Translations under genes and position numbers: made by a program
Part shown: piece after piece, positions 62,201 to 64,000 of the stretch
Layout: each line of letters opens with the position of its first letter
Numbering within the stretch: the stretch's first letter is position 1
Assembly: GCA_041392665.1 (NCBI GenBank)
Contig: JAWKLQ010000015.1
Span: 62,001 to 126,000, forward strand
DNA from: Flavilitoribacter sp020436695
GTDB lineage: Bacteria > Bacteroidota > Bacteroidia > Chitinophagales > Saprospiraceae
DNA: 64,000 nucleotides
Reading direction: 5' to 3'
The notes under the pieces: generated by a model
What the model saw: the letters and a program-made list of their open reading frames with translations, nothing else
Told to the model about the DNA's origin: nothing
Database searches by the model: none

Positions 62201-64000
62201 TTCTTTTCGAGAGGGATGGTATTGATCCTTTCCGGGTGAAAGTAAGCGTAAAGAGTGGTCCATGTACTGTCGAAGCAGTTAAAGAGATCAATGTATGTCC
62301 TGCCGAAGATGAAATTAGTTTTGCGATCAGTGACAGTGTCGGAAATCTCATCCTGCCGAGCAATGGTGTATTCAGGGTGCAATTCACACCGGGTGTGGGG
62401 CCGCTTACTATCATTCCCAGCATTTCGGGAGGCCTGCTTACCGTAAATGGCCCGGATAATCCGTCCGGGGGTGATCCTATTGAATACAATGAATTACTGC
62501 CAATACGAGGTGATGATTGCATGGATCGACGATTCGAATTTATTCTTTCTTACTTCGAGGCAGGTCAGCCCCTTTCCATTCCTTTAGGTACCTACGATTT
62601 TCAATATAAAATAAGCGGCTCACTGGCGGAACAATGCCCGGCGATTGATTTCACTTTGGTAATCGATCCTCCCAGACCGGAATTGCGCCTGAATTCGGAT
62701 CAGACTTCTTTCTGTAAGAATGGTACTGAAAGCAAGGCCCTGCTCACGGTAACTCCTGCAACAGCCACCATTGATGTGCAGCCTGCCGGTCTGGACTCCG
62801 CTATCAGCATAGACGGACAGGGTAATGTAGAATTTGACATCAATGAGGTCAGTGAATTTACTGATGGGGTAGCTCAAATAACGTTGACTGCCACCGATAC
62901 GGAAGGGGATACTTCGGATCCGGTAAGTTTCACTATCTATAAAAAACCGGCCTATACTATTATTGAAGAAAATCTCATTAGCCCCTATTCCTTTGAGCCG
63001 CTGGATGCACAGAATGAGGCCGATCCCAGTAGAAAATGCAGGATTGTCAGCAAGCGCGTCAAGCTCTCCTATTCTTCTTCCGATGATGATTTTGCCAACC
63101 AATTCAGTTGGACGATCCGGCCTGCCGGAAGTAGTGACGCCCTAGAGCCGCTGCCCCAGAGTACCGAATCTATTGAATTGGACCTTCAATTTGATGAAGG
63201 CATCTCTTACGAAGTTATCCTGCTGGCCGCTGTGGAGAACAGCCCCTGCGAACCGGGGGCGGGCCAGAGCCATACAGTGAATATCTGCCCACCTGCCGGC
63301 GTACTTACGGTTAGCCTGGAAAACAATACTACCGTACTTTCCGAAAGTCAGGAGAATGCTACTATCGGCATCTCGGTTGATTTTCCGGGCGGTGAGGTCA
63401 ACCTACAGATACTAGATGAAAACAATAACCCGGTAACCACTATTCCTCCCGGAAAGATCATCCAGGAATTGGGACCTACAGACAACGAATGCCTGGGAGC
63501 CACCTATACATTGGATTATACCGGTCTACCCTCTGGTAACTACCGGCTTACCTATCACCTGGATATATGCGACCTGACTGGACCGGCCTATGATTTTAGG
63601 ATAGTCGGAAGTCAACCGGGAAATGGTGACGGTTTCGATGATGGACAAAGAAGAGCCATAAATGAGACGATAGTAAACCGCAACCAGGAATTGTCCGCGG
63701 GACTGGATGAGGTCGCTGACAGATCCATACTGGATGAGGATGAAGGGCCTGCTTCAGCCCGTAATTTCCTGGCTTTTGAGGGTACGGAGCAAGCACTGAA
63801 CGAAGCTTATAACAACTTTAGATCTGAGCTTTTGCCCCTGCTTGGCAGTGCCAGATCCAGCGCAAAGAAAGCAGCTTATCGGCAATTACTTGAATTGGGC
63901 ACCAAACATTATCTGGACCTGCAGAGTACGGCTACTGCTGAAGAGGCACTTTCCGACGAAACGACGGATACGATCACCAATGCGGCCAAGGAACTGAAAA
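59299..64000 (+). CDS. Giant eCIS-associated protein with Ig-like domains (3' end outside window)
   Basis: I read this frame codon by codon from ATG 59299 to the window edge with no stop: at least 1567 residues. N-terminus MPIIDQNISFPYFVSNQVLT and LSRVQIIGMGIVSGLEIEP matches a family seen beside Pvc12 in Bacteroidota eCIS (F-P-Y-F ... NQVLT ... GIGIVCGL). Residues 1-790 are mixed helix/beta with conserved Cys residues; 795-1450 are a row of beta-sandwich, PKD/Ig-like domains (for example SFCKNGTESKALLTVTPATA); after 1450 a helical stretch begins. No signal peptide. Likely a surface or spoke-like protein of the particle; function unproven. Confidence 0.85.
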   Translation, partial: MPIIDQNISFPYFVSNQVLTAKDLNNMVEYLSSQNRLSRVQIIGMGIVSGLEIEPVTVQLKAGEPAAGIPEQRRLLQINVSAGYGVTSLGYLFQFDRQELDYIDSDVSLRRSKFFCRDDSRIGPASNGEEQIIKVCELRNAADVKTNSTFQKISDLSDSEGKIVPAWRPCFQNKVLIICQEEEIISRNSCFNDCDEKGEDRKFQYRFFLIDKADILSIWAEVFAGSDSGESGSTTINLTECPYIERLGFDKNEDDASESGINICELTSWEKFYASYRLIAEDAIPRISAAYIQVRDQFKSGALPSDDLTIIDTLETNLYTLLRSNYPNIGQIPKDCSDIQYIYDYLSDLIAAYWEFERATYNLSIPQNTLSGSQRNEVNFCQFPTYLALGQLTLSEAILGVPGMVIDNSGMQYFPGCRTENQGGGFQTADQERLRIAQLLFSSMLTIANRQNIWIRTDRAEQKNINITPSKANGADLSERAIPFYYNQSDALIRRNWNARARSLGTWDRIPHYLALGNKPPFDRHLLYEIDRYDFFRIEGHVGRGVADAKEQIQSLRKKYNLPFDIQCVHLNGPFSLDIIEHGFECRELDLLFLRIKEELVCHIEAQLEVLHSRLVEYRKNLEEIRRLILPVNTVAEFELIEESFFTEFFKVYGTSPAFPDCYSQTLMELVSRLKAKRDSFLERLMFDQFASRYPGMEHRAGVEKGGTFVLVYNYVLSSDFRNRDAFKDRPPQWLPAQGIDHLTDEALIKLVLDNEEEGSSLRRQLLSSYMTKVVADFCLPYYCCSQAPVVNFEVKLVKASIIVEKTTFCSDETPVNGTVSPKGGLFTQLPKGFTEVVDTNDGLLTGFTFTPADVDGFIDGKKTMSLDYLYNGQLTTQTFVVYDNSLLENITPEEIICTRIPICEINPNTGDPTQTLIGFNFEFDLPPDIMPDNSLDFLEVSWEMEIPDSSQPDSLIFIPLPGNTAEVLFERDGIDPFRVKVSVKSGPCTVEAVKEINVCPAEDEISFAISDSVGNLILPSNGVFRVQFTPGVGPLTIIPSISGGLLTVNGPDNPSGGDPIEYNELLPIRGDDCMDRRFEFILSYFEAGQPLSIPLGTYDFQYKISGSLAEQCPAIDFTLVIDPPRPELRLNSDQTSFCKNGTESKALLTVTPATATIDVQPAGLDSAISIDGQGNVEFDINEVSEFTDGVAQITLTATDTEGDTSDPVSFTIYKKPAYTIIEENLISPYSFEPLDAQNEADPSRKCRIVSKRVKLSYSSSDDDFANQFSWTIRPAGSSDALEPLPQSTESIELDLQFDEGISYEVILLAAVENSPCEPGAGQSHTVNICPPAGVLTVSLENNTTVLSESQENATIGISVDFPGGEVNLQILDENNNPVTTIPPGKIIQELGPTDNECLGATYTLDYTGLPSGNYRLTYHLDICDLTGPAYDFRIVGSQPGNGDGFDDGQRRAINETIVNRNQELSAGLDEVADRSILDEDEGPASARNFLAFEGTEQALNEAYNNFRSELLPLLGSARSSAKKAAYRQLLELGTKHYLDLQSTATAEEALSDETTDTITNAAKELK

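Noticed and set aside
36434..64000. Prophage or type VI secretion system
   Set aside because: No head, portal, terminase, integrase or lysis genes, and no TssJ/L/M or TssB/C; DUF4255, DUF5908 and the LysM-spike-PAAR-gp25 order fit eCIS.

Overview
The window looks like a chromosomal segment of a Bacteroidota species, most likely of the Saprospiraceae/Lewinella type. The support is: a T9SS C-terminal sorting domain protein, a PUR-like DUF3276 protein, a DUF4295 protein beside rpmG/rpmB, a CarboxypepD_reg-like secreted protein, LytTR and membrane AraC regulators, and several promoters of the Bacteroidota type (TTG, about 18-20 bp, TAnnTTTG). The genus is an inference; no rRNA or taxonomic marker search was possible.

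Positions 1-34,560 are ordinary genome. In order they hold: the end of a sialate O-acetylesterase-like gene, a T9SS cargo protein, an ACT-domain protein, a vWA membrane protein, DUF3276, gamma-glutamyltransferase, a PLP aminotransferase, an ABC exporter, a spermidine-synthase-like methyltransferase, a VapBC-like toxin-antitoxin pair with promoter and terminator, rplU-rpmA (L27 carries a long helix-hairpin-helix extension), a TonB C-terminal remnant, an AraC regulator with a Tat-exported TIM-barrel protein and a GH2 glycosidase, an FtsX/MacB permease, three secreted proteins, a HlyD plus C39-peptidase ABC exporter pair, an amidohydrolase, a quinone reductase, a CPBP protease, an App1-like phosphatase, ftsY, and a DUF4295-rpmG-rpmB cluster next to tRNA-Arg(ACG). 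A second, visibly damaged copy of that tRNA lies beside it. Many gaps hold short, unrelated palindromes.

From about 35,170 to the right edge every gene is on the + strand. From 36,434 onward the genes are separated by no more than about 55 bp or overlap by 4 bp, forming one large extracellular contractile injection system (eCIS, PVC/Afp/MAC-like) operon. The order is: a LytTR regulator with a degenerate receiver domain, a small unknown protein, DUF4255 (Pvc16-like cap), an unknown protein with a CBM5/12-like segment, one tail sheath, two unknown cysteine-containing helical proteins, two gp19-like tube proteins, a DUF5908 small protein, a LysM adaptor, a VgrG/gp5-like spike, PAAR, gp25, a giant baseplate-J protein, a fibre-like protein with an S74/chaperone-like C-terminus, a 2441-residue Pvc12-like wedge protein, and a protein of more than 1567 residues that runs off the window. 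The AAA+ ATPase, tape measure and effectors of a normal eCIS are not seen and probably lie beyond 64,000.

The most unusual biology is inside this eCIS. The wedge protein carries about 1,500 residues of roughly two dozen divergent beta-beta-alpha repeats in alternating A/B order. Two cysteine-rich helical proteins sit between sheath and tube. The adjacent regulator appears unable to be phosphorylated at the usual position.
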